The notes beneath the pieces were generated by a model. That model saw nothing but the letters and a program-made list of their open reading frames with translations, did not search any database and had not been told where the DNA came from. Both the position numbers and the translations under genes were made by a program. Below are positions 51,149-59,698 of a DNA stretch of 64,000 bases, in pieces (positions within the stretch are counted from its first letter, which is position 1; each line of letters opens with the position of its first letter). Location: assembly GCF_040222955.1 (NCBI RefSeq), contig NZ_JAVKCA010000018.1:1-64000 (forward strand), in the 5' to 3' direction. The DNA is from Marinoscillum sp040222955 (lineage in GTDB: Bacteria > Bacteroidota > Bacteroidia > Cytophagales > Cyclobacteriaceae).

Positions 51149-51679
51149 CTATGGAGTGGTAAGCGACAGTTCGTAGGACAACTCCTCCCAATCAAAAGTT
51201 AAGGCCTCCTTTGTTAAGGTAAACTTCATTCGCTCATCGAAATCCGATTTACTCGGCGTAACAATGAGTCTGAAAACATCCTTGTTTTGATTATAGTTGT
51301 ATGAGCCCCATTGATCCCATTCTTCATTGAATATAATCGTCCAGGTACTGTCTGTTGGGATTGTGAAAATAGAGTAACTACCTTTTGGGAGTGTCTCGCC
51401 ATTAATCAGGAGATCTCCGGAAGTTTTCAAATAGGTTGCTTTATTGGCTCCCGTTCGCCAGATTTCATGGTATGGAACCAGCTCACCCCAGATTTTGCGC
51501 TTCTTCACCCCCGGGCTGCTATATTCTATATTGATCGACACTCCATTCACCTGCACAGAGTCGCTGGCTGGTGGTGAGGGGCGGTGTTCTGCTTTGCTAT
51601 TACAGGAGGTAGTCAGTAAGCCCAGGCTGAAAACAAGTACGGCTAATCCTATGTGTGGTCTGATTTTGGACATTTTCAT
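51149..51679 (-). CDS. DUF2911 lipoprotein
   Basis: The 176-residue protein has a lipoprotein signal ending LLTTSC. A DUF2911 domain follows, with 'GVSINIEYSSPGVKKRKIWG', VPYHEIWRTGANKATYLKT and GSYSIFTIPTDSTWTIIFNE, the strongly conserved marks of the family. DUF2911 proteins are exported beta-sandwich proteins of Bacteroidota with unknown function. Two closely spaced ATGs (51679, 51673) can start it; a longer frame to 51703 adds MSKCPFKN and is unlikely. It converges on the DUF302 gene, with only 11 bases between the stops. Confidence 0.9.
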   Translation of the reverse strand: MKMSKIRPHIGLAVLVFSLGLLTTSCNSKAEHRPSPPASDSVQVNGVSINIEYSSPGVKKRKIWGELVPYHEIWRTGANKATYLKTSGDLLINGETLPKGSYSIFTIPTDSTWTIIFNEEWDQWGSYNYNQNKDVFRLIVTPSKSDFDERMKFTLTKEALTFDWEELSYELSLTTP

Positions 51680-51792
51680 GTTCTTAAACGGGCACTTGCT
51701 CAATAGGTTGTTTGTTTAATTGATTGATAATAAGTCTGTTAAGTAATTGGGTATATTTTTTGTGAACCCAATGGAAACAAACGAAAACACTC

Positions 51793-52062
51793 ATGGGAAT
51801 CATAGGCATCGACATTCCTCAACTTAACGAAGAACAGGACATTGAAGTTGAGGTACGGGTAAATGGTATCAAAAAGCAATATAACTATCGCGTTGAAATT
51901 TTCTACTGGGATCAATGTCCTTTTCCCACAGAAGATAGGGTGGAGTGCATTCGCCAACTGGTCAATAATTATGACCGTGATTGGGACCTTGCACACCTTG
52001 GACTGCCCACCGACGACTATATTCCCATTACCTTCAGGAAAAAGCGCAACTTAAAAGGGTAG
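51793..52062 (+). CDS. Small conserved-looking protein of unknown function
   Basis: The 89-residue protein begins MGIIGIDIPQ and has alternating strand-like stretches ('DIEVEVRVNGIKKQYNYRVE') followed by 'FPTEDRVECIRQLVNNYDRD' and a basic tail TFRKKRNLKG. It resembles no family I can name. Its 3' end overlaps the convergent DUF3127 gene by 12 bases. The sequence is plausible as a soluble small alpha/beta protein. Coding character (acidic and basic patches, Asn and Asp balance) fits its neighbours, which supports a real gene. Confidence 0.68.
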   Translation: MGIIGIDIPQLNEEQDIEVEVRVNGIKKQYNYRVEIFYWDQCPFPTEDRVECIRQLVNNYDRDWDLAHLGLPTDDYIPITFRKKRNLKG

Positions 52063-52416
52063 GTCCTCATCCGAGGAGAAGTCCTCCTTCATCCACCCTT
52101 CATCAGTTTGCGGAGGGGGAGGCGTATCCCCTGATCCTGATTTTTTGTCTAATCTCCATGCCTGAAGGCTGTTGAAGTATTTGGTCCCGCCTTTGGGATC
52201 ATTCCACTTTCTCCCTTTCAGGTTGAAGGAAATGGTCATTTCATCTCCTACTTCGAAACCGTCCAATTGCTGGCAATTGGTCTGAATGAGTTCGAATTTC
52301 AAAAACTCCGGATATTGTGGATTTTCTGCGTATTCTACCACAAATTCTCTTTTCTTAAAAGAGTCTGTTACATCCTGGGTAGGAGACTTCTCTATTAATT
52401 TACCGTCTATCGTCAT
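52051..52416 (-). CDS. DUF3127 OB-fold protein with an SSB-like acidic tail
   Basis: The 121-residue protein matches DUF3127: 'FKKREFVVEYAENPQYPEFL', then 'KFELIQTNCQQLDGFEVGDE' and FNLKGRKWNDPKGGTKYFNSL. The family has a predicted OB fold and is frequent in Bacteroidota. After a Pro/Gly linker the protein ends FSSDEDLPF, the same type of acidic-Leu-Pro-Phe tip that single-stranded DNA-binding proteins use to recruit repair and replication partners. This suggests nucleic-acid binding with SSB-like partner recruitment. It is transcribed on its own, convergent with the 51793 gene. Confidence 0.9.
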   Translation of the reverse strand: MTIDGKLIEKSPTQDVTDSFKKREFVVEYAENPQYPEFLKFELIQTNCQQLDGFEVGDEMTISFNLKGRKWNDPKGGTKYFNSLQAWRLDKKSGSGDTPPPPQTDEGWMKEDFSSDEDLPF

Positions 52417-52457
52417 ATCTTATCTAAAAACTATTCCTCAAATTTGCAGTTCACTTG

Positions 52458-52601
52458 ATGGATATGAAAAGATCTAAGAAGGTTTTTTTTATTGTGGCCG
52501 TTATATTTCTCATTATCATGGTGGTGATTGGCTATGACATGAGCCAAAGAACGACCTGGCCAGGAGCAAAAAAGAGCCTGCCCGAACGTATAGCTGAATA
52601 A
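52458..52601 (+). CDS. 47-residue single-helix membrane peptide
   Basis: A short frame from ATG 52458 to TAA at 52599-52601 gives a basic start MDMKRSKK, a hydrophobic helix VFFIVAVIFLIIMVVIGY and a polar tail 'DMSQRTTWPGAKKSLPERIA'. It ends three bases before the DUF2452 gene, and the start is at the head of that transcript, so it is likely a genuine small gene in the same operon. A second ATG two codons later (52464) is also possible. The function is unknown. Confidence 0.7.
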   Translation: MDMKRSKKVFFIVAVIFLIIMVVIGYDMSQRTTWPGAKKSLPERIAE

Positions 52602-52604
52602 AAG

Positions 52605-53075
52605 ATGCAAGCAAACAAAATTGATGTCTCCAAAATTGATCTGGAGAAGGAGCGTGAAAAAATTACCGATTTCCCAGGATTAATCGCATTTGCTCACACA
52701 GTGGGCAGTGCACTTATCAGGCCCGAAGATAAGGGGAAAATCAGAGGACAGGCCCTGGCCGCCATGCATGATCAAACAGACCGGCAGTTTAGGCAGGTGA
52801 TGGCTCAGATGCAGCTCCTCATGGAGCAGGCTCATGAACTCAAGAAACGGGTGAAGGTCTCTGAGCGGATTTATCAGTCTACGCTGAATTTTACCCCGGT
52901 TATCCATCAGGTTTATCACCTGTACAGGAGAAAAGATGGAAGCGATTTCCTTTCTATGATCGCGCCAGCCGAGTGGGGACGCCAGCTGCCTTTTGAGAAG
53001 CATGAAGCCTCCGTTCGACTGCTTTCTGATCATACCTGGGAGGTGTTAGAAGATCATTTGGAAGAAGAGGATTAA
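52605..53075 (+). CDS. DUF2452 protein
   Basis: The 156-residue protein is recognised as DUF2452 by 'PGLIAFAHTVGSALIRPEDK', 'GKIRGQALAAMHDQTDRQFR', then 'ERIYQSTLNFTPVIHQVYHL' and YRRKDGSDFLSMIAPAEWG. The family is cytosolic and largely restricted to Bacteroidota, with no known activity. A central helical stretch is followed by an acidic end (LEDHLEEED). It starts three bases after the small membrane-peptide gene, so the two are probably co-translated. Confidence 0.85.
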   Translation: MQANKIDVSKIDLEKEREKITDFPGLIAFAHTVGSALIRPEDKGKIRGQALAAMHDQTDRQFRQVMAQMQLLMEQAHELKKRVKVSERIYQSTLNFTPVIHQVYHLYRRKDGSDFLSMIAPAEWGRQLPFEKHEASVRLLSDHTWEVLEDHLEEED

Positions 53076-53145
53076 TACTTTTAAATCTACTTTGGCGTTT
53101 TTGTACGTTATTACAGTTGATGTTAATTCACATACCCGTTCTCAA

Positions 53146-53940
53146 ATGAAAATAGACTCCAAGATTTCCTTTCTCCTTCTGTTGATTGTGGTTTCCTGCT
53201 CGTCCGAGAAGGAGAGTGATTTGAAGATGGACTGCACAGATTCAGACTTGACTGTGAACATTGCCAGTACTACACCTACCACTTGTGCTGGACAGGGGCA
53301 ACTCGTAGCAGCCACTTCCGGTGGAACCGGATTAGTAACCTTTAGTATCAATGGAACGAATTTTCAACAGGAAGGTACTTTCAATGACTTGTCCGCGGGT
53401 GATTATACGATCACTGCCATGGATGAAGCGGGGTGTACATCTAGCGTAACCACAACTATTGAAGCTGCAAATGGCGGAGTGACCCTGACAGTTGCAAGTC
53501 AGACACCAACCGGTTGCGGGGAGTCAAATGGTACTGTTTCGATCAGTGCGTCATCTGGCAACGGAGATTACAGTTACAGTAGCGATGGAGTCACATTTCA
53601 GGCGTCTTCAGAGTTTGGTGGCCTTGAAGCAGGTGATCATAGCTTTTCGGTGAAAGATGAAAGCGGCTGTGTGGCGTCTGTTTCTGCTACCATACTCACG
53701 GATGTAAGTCTTGATGCTGATATTATGCCTATCATTAGTGCCCATTGTGCCGTGCAAGGATGTCATGGTGATGTTCAATCGCCACAGCTGACCAGTAAGG
53801 CCTCTGTCATTGGACAGGCAGCTCGAATCAAGATCCGAACCAGCGCCGGACAAATGCCGCCCGCCGGACGGCCAGATCTTAGTCAAAGCCAAATAGACCT
53901 AATAGCCTGCTGGGTGGAAGATGGGGCACTTGATAATTAA
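53146..53940 (+). CDS. SprB-repeat lipoprotein with a cytochrome c-like C-terminus (CX4CH)
   Basis: From ATG 53146 the protein has 264 residues. Its signal ends VVSC (lipidated Cys18). Two SprB-type repeats follow (TPTTCAGQGQLVAATSGG and 'TPTGCGESNGTVSISASSG'), each ending in a 'G(D/E)Y/HS..(V/A).DE.GC' turn. The last ~80 residues look like a cytochrome c-type domain: 'DADIMPIISAHCAVQGCHGD' and 'AGQMPPAGRPDLSQSQIDLI'. The heme motif is CAVQGCH, with four residues between the cysteines instead of two. Such domains occur in outer-membrane lipoproteins of this phylum. Heme attachment is possible but not shown. A frame upstream to 53092 is rejected because it precedes the lipobox. Confidence 0.85.
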   Translation: MKIDSKISFLLLLIVVSCSSEKESDLKMDCTDSDLTVNIASTTPTTCAGQGQLVAATSGGTGLVTFSINGTNFQQEGTFNDLSAGDYTITAMDEAGCTSSVTTTIEAANGGVTLTVASQTPTGCGESNGTVSISASSGNGDYSYSSDGVTFQASSEFGGLEAGDHSFSVKDESGCVASVSATILTDVSLDADIMPIISAHCAVQGCHGDVQSPQLTSKASVIGQAARIKIRTSAGQMPPAGRPDLSQSQIDLIACWVEDGALDN

Positions 53941-53971
53941 GTCCGATACACGGATTTTATAAATAACGTGA

Positions 53972-54943
53972 ATGCCTGTTATTGAAAAATCGGGATACCA
54001 AAATCCTCCGTTTTACTTTTTTAATGCTCATGTTGAGACCATTGTACCTTCCATGTTCTTTAAGGTGTCCGATGACCTCTATGAGCGGGAGCGGCTTGAG
54101 CTCCCGGATGGTGATTTTCTGGATTTAGACTGGATCAAGGCGGGTAAGAGTAAATGTATCGTGATCACACACGGACTTGAAGGTGGATCGGAAAGGTTCT
54201 ATGTCAAGCGTACAGCTAAATTTTTTAGAGATAAAGGCTGGGATGTCATGGCATGGAACTGCCGGAGCTGTAGCGGAGAGATGAATCGTTTGCCCCGATT
54301 CTACCATCATGGCGACACGGAGGATCTCTCGGTTGTCATTGATCGGGTATTGCAGGAGAATTACAAGACGGTGGTACTTATGGGGTATTCCATGGGTGGG
54401 AGTATGAGCCTGAAATACCTGGGTGAACGATCACATGGGAGCGCAATTAAAGGTGGCGTCTTTTTCTCAGTGCCTTGCAGTCTGCGAGACAGTGCACTCC
54501 AACTCCTGAAAAGGGAGAATAGAATCTACGAGCAGCGATTTTTGAAAAAGCTTGTTGAGAAAATCAGAATCAAAGCGGAAATTCATCCCGAGGTTTCTCT
54601 GGAGGGGATAGACACTCTGAAAGATTTTGACACCTTTCACGATAGGTACACCGCACCTCTTCATGGTTTTCAGGATAAGGACGACTTTTTTGCGTCTGCT
54701 ACCTGCGATCAGTATCTGTCAGACATACGCGTACCGGTGTTGATCGTGAATGCTCAAAACGATCCAATGTTGGGTCCGGCATGCTCACCTTATGACCTGG
54801 CCCACCAAAGTGATTTTGTTTATTTAGAAACACCTGCCCGTGGAGGGCATGTAGGGTTTACTTTGGCTGGGAATAATTACAGCTACATGGAGCTGCGAGC
54901 CGAAGAGTTTATCGACCAGGAGGTAATCAGTCCTTTGGCTTAA
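53972..54943 (+). CDS. YheT-family alpha/beta hydrolase
   Basis: The 323-residue protein fits the YheT/ABHD1-3 group: 'PFYFFNAHVETIVPSMFF' at the start, 'ITHGLEGGSERFYVKRTAKF' (oxyanion region), MAWNCRSCSGEMNRLPRFYH and the nucleophile elbow VVLMGYSMGGSMSLKYLGE. An acid lies in 'VPVLIVNAQNDPML' and the His in ARGGHVGFTLAG. These are esterases or acyltransferases with poorly known substrates. Its 3' end overlaps the convergent msrB gene by 17 bases. It is otherwise alone. Confidence 0.92.
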   Translation: MPVIEKSGYQNPPFYFFNAHVETIVPSMFFKVSDDLYERERLELPDGDFLDLDWIKAGKSKCIVITHGLEGGSERFYVKRTAKFFRDKGWDVMAWNCRSCSGEMNRLPRFYHHGDTEDLSVVIDRVLQENYKTVVLMGYSMGGSMSLKYLGERSHGSAIKGGVFFSVPCSLRDSALQLLKRENRIYEQRFLKKLVEKIRIKAEIHPEVSLEGIDTLKDFDTFHDRYTAPLHGFQDKDDFFASATCDQYLSDIRVPVLIVNAQNDPMLGPACSPYDLAHQSDFVYLETPARGGHVGFTLAGNNYSYMELRAEEFIDQEVISPLA

Positions 54944-55436
54944 AATTAAGAGAAACAGAGTTGATGCAATACCTCAAACCCGTTGGTTTGGGGCCATCAG
55001 GGAAAATATGCCCGAGGTGACCACCGCAACGTGCGCAATGCACTTCGGTACGAGCCATCCCGTAGGAGGTATCCTTTTCTTCCCCTACATTTGATTTGGA
55101 CAAAGGCTCATAAAAGCTTGGCCATCCGGTGCCGGATTTAAATTTGGTTTCCGAGCTGAACAGGGGCAAATCACAGGCTTTGCATACATAAGTTCCCGCA
55201 GCTTTATTGTCCCAATAAGTTCCCGTAAAAGCACGCTCCGTACCCTGTTCCCGCATCACATAATAAGCCTCCGGGGAAAGCCTCTGTCTCCACTCTGAAT
55301 CTGCCAGTTTTATGGGGATAATATGGTTTTCTGTGGGGTTCTCTGAGGTGGGTAATTGCTCCTTTTTCTCCTGAGCACATGCATGGCTGAGCATCCCGAT
55401 GATCATTACCGTACCTAATAGTTTTAATCCGTTCAT
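54927..55436 (-). CDS. msrB: Exported methionine-(R)-sulfoxide reductase (MsrB) lipoprotein
   Basis: From ATG 55436 the protein has 169 residues, with a lipoprotein signal ending MLSHAC. The MsrB domain has the zinc pairs CKAC and CARCGGHLGHIF, the signature 'SGTGWPSFYEPLSKSNVGEE' and the catalytic Cys in GLRYCINSVSLNF. It repairs oxidised methionine in exported proteins. The open frame continues to 55583, but that stretch is basic and has no signal, and it would overlap the divergent M16 gene. A second, cytosolic MsrB is encoded 4.3 kb away. Confidence 0.95.
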   Translation of the reverse strand: MNGLKLLGTVMIIGMLSHACAQEKKEQLPTSENPTENHIIPIKLADSEWRQRLSPEAYYVMREQGTERAFTGTYWDNKAAGTYVCKACDLPLFSSETKFKSGTGWPSFYEPLSKSNVGEEKDTSYGMARTEVHCARCGGHLGHIFPDGPKPTGLRYCINSVSLNFKPKD

Positions 55437-55514
55437 AAAAAGTCTGATTAGTGGGCCGACTGATTTGCTAACTTTAACAACAAACACATACCTAAAAGTT
55501 TTAATTTTTTTGAT

Positions 55515-56894
55515 ATGAAAAAAATAAACAGATGGGCGGGAGTATGCCTGTTGTCTTTGATGTTTGGGTGTAACACCCCTCAATCAGAGGCCCCGCAGGA
55601 TTATTCATACCAGGTGCCAGTAGATTATTATAAGCTCAACAATGGATTGAAAGTGGTTTTTTCTCAGGATAAAACTGCTCCCACCGTGGTTGTGGCGGTA
55701 TATTATAACATTGGGTTTAGGATTGAGCCCCGTGATCGTACGGGTTTTGCTCACCTTTTTGAACACATGATGTTTCAGGGATCTGAAAACCTGGGTAAAA
55801 TGGAATTTGTGAAACTGGTGCAGCAAAATGGGGGGGTCCTCAATGGCTCCACCAGATTCGATTTTACAAACTATTTTGAAATCTTGCCTGCTCACAAACT
55901 ACAAACAGCGTTATGGGCAGAGGCGGACAGAATGAGCGGATTAGCCATTACGGAGGATAACCTGATCAATCAACAGGGAGTGGTGAAAAATGAGGTGAAG
56001 GTGAATGTGCTTAATCAGCCTTACGGAGGATTTCCCTGGCTGGACATGCCCCAATACGCCAATGAAAACTGGTACAATGCTCATAACTTTTACGGAGATT
56101 TGGAAGACCTGGATGCGGCCACACTTGAAGATGTGAAAAGCTTTTTTGATACCTTCTACGCGCCCAATAATGCAGTGCTGGTGGTAGTAGGCGATTTTGA
56201 GCAAGAGGAGACCAAAGAGTGGATTCAGGAATACTTTGGCGACCTGCCTTCAGCTGAGTTGCCTCCGGTAGCGGATATTTCGGAGCCCAGGCAAACAGCC
56301 GAAAAGGTATTTAGTAAGCCAGATAAGCTTGCCACTCGGCCGGCTTTGGCCTTTGCCTATCATATGCCTGAGCGCAATACATCGGAGTATTATGCCATGG
56401 GACTGATTGATCAACTATTGCTTCAGGGGGACGACGCGCTGCTGAATCAGCGGTTTGTAAAGGAGAAAGGGTATACGGGCTCTGTGGATGGAGGGATCAA
56501 TATGCTCGGCAATATGTTCAATTATAATGGCCCCATGCTGTGGATGGGATCACTCATTCATGACCAGGAAGTACCCTCGGATAGTATTACAGCGGTGTTG
56601 AATCAGGCGATTGATGACTTTAAATCAAAGGAAGTGACCCAGGAAGACCTGGACCGGGCATTGATTAAAATGAGATCGGACCTTTATTCCAATTTGGGAG
56701 GCTTTTTTGGATTTGGACGGGCTGACCTTTTAGCTTCTTTTGCCCTTTTTGATGATGATCCCGGAAGGATCAACCTCCTGGAAGGTGAGTTTAGGAAAAT
56801 CACCCCGGAGATTTTGAAACGGACGGCTGAGGAATACCTCGTACCTGAAAACCGAACAATTTTGATTTTAGAACCTACCACAGAAGAAAATTGA
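55515..56894 (+). CDS. M16-family zinc protease, catalytic subunit (lipoprotein)
   Basis: The 459-residue protein has a lipobox ending FGC (Cys19). The M16 catalytic site is HLFEH (His80, Glu83, His84), and the third ligand is Glu160 in GVVKNEVKVN. The distance of 76 residues fits the M16B group. The second half has a typical inactive M16 repeat, where the usual Arg/Tyr substrate pair reads 'FVKEKGYTGSV'. It degrades peptides at the cell envelope. The next gene, seven bases downstream, encodes the matching non-catalytic partner. Confidence 0.94.
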   Translation: MKKINRWAGVCLLSLMFGCNTPQSEAPQDYSYQVPVDYYKLNNGLKVVFSQDKTAPTVVVAVYYNIGFRIEPRDRTGFAHLFEHMMFQGSENLGKMEFVKLVQQNGGVLNGSTRFDFTNYFEILPAHKLQTALWAEADRMSGLAITEDNLINQQGVVKNEVKVNVLNQPYGGFPWLDMPQYANENWYNAHNFYGDLEDLDAATLEDVKSFFDTFYAPNNAVLVVVGDFEQEETKEWIQEYFGDLPSAELPPVADISEPRQTAEKVFSKPDKLATRPALAFAYHMPERNTSEYYAMGLIDQLLLQGDDALLNQRFVKEKGYTGSVDGGINMLGNMFNYNGPMLWMGSLIHDQEVPSDSITAVLNQAIDDFKSKEVTQEDLDRALIKMRSDLYSNLGGFFGFGRADLLASFALFDDDPGRINLLEGEFRKITPEILKRTAEEYLVPENRTILILEPTTEEN

Positions 56895-56901
56895 TAAGGT
56901 C

Positions 56902-58284
56902 ATGAAGCGCATTATATTATACTTATTCAACATCGTTTTTTGTCTGGTTGTATTTGCTCAGAAACAAACACCACCCGCTGGAGGTACTCCGAAGAATTTC
57001 ACCCTCCCCGAGAAGACCACTTTAAAACTTGATAACGGCCTGACCGTGGTGATGATCCCCTATGGAAACCTGCCTAAGGTGACTGTTAGTGCCGTAGTGA
57101 AAACCGGCAATATTCATGAAGCAAAAGGACAGGTATGGCTGGCAGATATCACAGCTGATCTGATGCAGGAGGGCACTATCACTCGCACTGCTCAGGAGGT
57201 ATCTCTGGCAGCAGCGAATATGGGTGGCCAGGTCAATGTGAGTGTGGGGCCGAACCAGACCACAGCTTCCGGAGAAGTGCTGTCTGAATTTGGAGCGGAC
57301 CTTGTAGACCTGATTGCGGATGTATTGCTACGACCTGCTTTTCCTCAGGGCGAGCTCAGTAGGTTGATCAACGACAGAAAACGCAACCTGAGTGTTCAGA
57401 TGTCCAGGCCGCAGCCTCAGGCTACGGAGAAATTCAATAAGGTTATTTATGGAGATCATCCTTACGGAGATATTTACCCGACAGAGGAAATGCTTGATAG
57501 CTACACTGTAGCAGATGTGCGAAAATTCTACGATGACAATTTTGGCGCTCAACGCACAGTGGTCTACGTGGCTGGGGTGTTCAATGAGGGCGCTATGAAA
57601 GAAGCAGTAACCAACGCCTTTTCGCAGTGGGCCGCAGGCCCGGCTGTAAGCTTCGAGGTGCCGCAGGCGGTGGCTAAACCCGGAGTGGAAATTCTGGATA
57701 GAGCAGATGCCCCACAGTCTACCATCATCATGGGGCTGCCGGTAGTAGATCCTTCTCATCCGGATTTTATTCCACTTTCCGTGACCAATTATTTATTAGG
57801 CGGATCGTTCGCTTCCAGGATCACTTCGAATATCAGGGAAGACAAAGGCTATACCTATTCACCAAGAAGTACAGTTGACACCAGGTATGGCTCGGCCACC
57901 TGGTATGAAATGGCCGATGTGACCACTGATGTTACCGGGCCTTCTCTCAAGGAGATTTCGTACGAGATCAACAAACTGAGAAACGAGGTTCCTGAAGCTG
58001 AGGAGTTGGATGGGATCAAGAATTATAGAGCAGGGATATTTGTGCTGCAAAACTCGTCACCAGGCGGGATCATAGGTCAGCTTTCATTTCTTGACCTGTA
58101 TGGACTGGATGACTCATACCTCACAGAATATGTGAAGAACGTTTATGCCGTCACTCCTGAGCAGGTGACCGAGATGACACGTAAATATCTTGACTATGAG
58201 AAAATGACTATTGTGGTGGTAGGGGACAAAAAGGTGATAGAGAAACAAATTGAAGACTATCAAAACGCTTTGGATAATTTCTGA
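56902..58284 (+). CDS. M16-family protease, non-catalytic partner subunit
   Basis: The 460-residue protein has a signal peptide ending CLVVFAQ. It has the M16 fold, but the HxxEH position reads WLADITADLM, so it cannot bind the catalytic zinc. The C-terminal half keeps the substrate-binding Arg/Tyr pair of M16B enzymes in 'SNIREDKGYTYSPRS'. Paired subunits of this kind form heterodimers, as in mitochondrial processing peptidase and Sphingomonas M16 pairs, where one supplies zinc and the other the Arg/Tyr site. The operon layout (active then inactive, seven bases apart) fits. A strong terminator follows. Confidence 0.94.
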   Translation: MKRIILYLFNIVFCLVVFAQKQTPPAGGTPKNFTLPEKTTLKLDNGLTVVMIPYGNLPKVTVSAVVKTGNIHEAKGQVWLADITADLMQEGTITRTAQEVSLAAANMGGQVNVSVGPNQTTASGEVLSEFGADLVDLIADVLLRPAFPQGELSRLINDRKRNLSVQMSRPQPQATEKFNKVIYGDHPYGDIYPTEEMLDSYTVADVRKFYDDNFGAQRTVVYVAGVFNEGAMKEAVTNAFSQWAAGPAVSFEVPQAVAKPGVEILDRADAPQSTIIMGLPVVDPSHPDFIPLSVTNYLLGGSFASRITSNIREDKGYTYSPRSTVDTRYGSATWYEMADVTTDVTGPSLKEISYEINKLRNEVPEAEELDGIKNYRAGIFVLQNSSPGGIIGQLSFLDLYGLDDSYLTEYVKNVYAVTPEQVTEMTRKYLDYEKMTIVVVGDKKVIEKQIEDYQNALDNF

Positions 58285-58323
58285 AAGCGATTCCCTGAGA
58301 ATAAGTTTTAACTCTTTGGTGTT

Positions 58324-58360
58324 AAAAAGGCCCTCAATCGCAGATTGAGGGCCTTTTTTT
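58324..58360 (+). terminator. Bidirectional terminator between the M16 pair and lhgO
   Basis: AAAAAGGCCCTCAATC and GATTGAGGGCCTTTTT pair perfectly around GCA, followed by more T residues. The A-run on its 5' side lets it also terminate the minus-strand lhgO transcript, whose stop is at 58362. Confidence 0.93.
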
Positions 58361-58361
58361 G

Positions 58362-59579
58362 TCAGACCTTTTCTGTTGTCACTTTTTCAAATCGTTTCAG
58401 GGCCAGGGCCGCCACATGCTCGCCTATGGCCAGTGAGGAGGTGGCTGCCGGAGAGGGTGCATTGCCCACATTGATCACTTTGTCGCTTTCCAGGATCAGA
58501 AAGTCATCGATAAGGCCGCCTTCCCGGTCGCATGCCTGGGCTCTCACACCTGATCCGCCCGGTTCCAGGTCAGATTTTTGAATTTCTGGCAGGAGCTCTT
58601 GCAGGGCTTTGGTGAAAGCTGATTTGGAATACGATCTGTAAAACTCACCCAATCCTGTTTTCCAGTATTTTGCGGCCACTTTTCTAAATCCTTTCCACCC
58701 CAGCGTGCCGGCCAACTCGCCCAGGTTGATGTCGGATTTGGTATAACCTTCTCTTCTGTAGGCCAGTACGGCATTGGGCCCCGCTTCAATTCCGCCACCG
58801 ATCATGCGGGTGAAATGCACGCCTAGAAATGGAAAATTGGGATCCGGTACAGGGTAGATCAGGTTTTTCACCAGATGTTCTTTTTCCTTTTTGAGTTTGA
58901 AATACTCACCCCGGAATGGGATGATCCGATAGTTTACCGGTACACCAGTGAGCTTAGCCACTTTATCTGAAAACAGTCCTGAGCAGTTAATGACCAGTCG
59001 GGCCGTCAGGGTTTGGTGCTGAGTGATCACCTGAATGAACCCTTTATTTTCCTCAATGTCCAGCACCTTATTGTCCGGAAAGATGTCGCCACCAAAGTGC
59101 CGGATTTTTTCAGCATACTTGGCTGCTACAGCTTTATAGTCGATTATTCCTGTCTGAGGAACATGAATGCCCTGGATGCCATTGACATGTGGTTCATAGT
59201 TATTCAATTCCTCTTTGTTGAGCTTTTTCATCCCGGTGAGTCCATTTTGGATCCCACGCTCATAGAGCATATTCAGCGTGTCGATTTGCTCTTCGTTGGT
59301 GGCCACCACGATCTTACCACAGAGCTCGTATGGGATTTCTTCTTCGTCGCAAAACCTTAAGAGTTTGTGGTATCCATCCACACAGTTTTTGGCCTTCAGG
59401 CTGCCGGGCTTATAATACAGTCCTGAGTGAATCACCCCACTATTGTGTCCAGTTTGGTGGGTAGCCAGTCCTTTTTCCTTTTCCACTACGGCCACCCGCA
59501 GTTTGGGATTACTTTCTTTGATTTTGAGGGCAGACGCCAGGCCAACGATGCCTCCCCCAATTACGACTACATTATACAT
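58362..59579 (-). CDS. lhgO: L-2-hydroxyglutarate oxidase
   Basis: The 405-residue FAD enzyme oxidises L-2-hydroxyglutarate to 2-oxoglutarate. Motifs: VVVIGGGIVGLASALKI at the N-terminus, 'HQTGHNSGVIHSGLYYKPGS', 'YPVPDPNFPFLGVHFTRMIG' with the following GGGIEAGPNAVLAYRREGY, and SGVRAQACDREGGLIDDFL near the end. These are diagnostic for LhgO within the DAO family. Electrons go to the quinone pool. It is monocistronic, with no neighbouring gab genes. Confidence 0.93.
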   Translation of the reverse strand: MYNVVVIGGGIVGLASALKIKESNPKLRVAVVEKEKGLATHQTGHNSGVIHSGLYYKPGSLKAKNCVDGYHKLLRFCDEEEIPYELCGKIVVATNEEQIDTLNMLYERGIQNGLTGMKKLNKEELNNYEPHVNGIQGIHVPQTGIIDYKAVAAKYAEKIRHFGGDIFPDNKVLDIEENKGFIQVITQHQTLTARLVINCSGLFSDKVAKLTGVPVNYRIIPFRGEYFKLKKEKEHLVKNLIYPVPDPNFPFLGVHFTRMIGGGIEAGPNAVLAYRREGYTKSDINLGELAGTLGWKGFRKVAAKYWKTGLGEFYRSYSKSAFTKALQELLPEIQKSDLEPGGSGVRAQACDREGGLIDDFLILESDKVINVGNAPSPAATSSLAIGEHVAALALKRFEKVTTEKV

Positions 59580-59698
59580 GCCTTTTCATACAGTTTGAAC
59601 AGGCAAATATGTCGATTTTGATTTATTATGGAACTTGGGTGGGCCGATTTTATTCTACCCAATTACTACCTCATTCCATGCAAAGGATAGGGATGTGA

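Noticed and set aside
55515..58284. Possible frameshift splitting one long M16 protein into two
   Set aside because: Each gene has its own export signal, its own start and complete M16 halves, and the pair fits known active/inactive partners.
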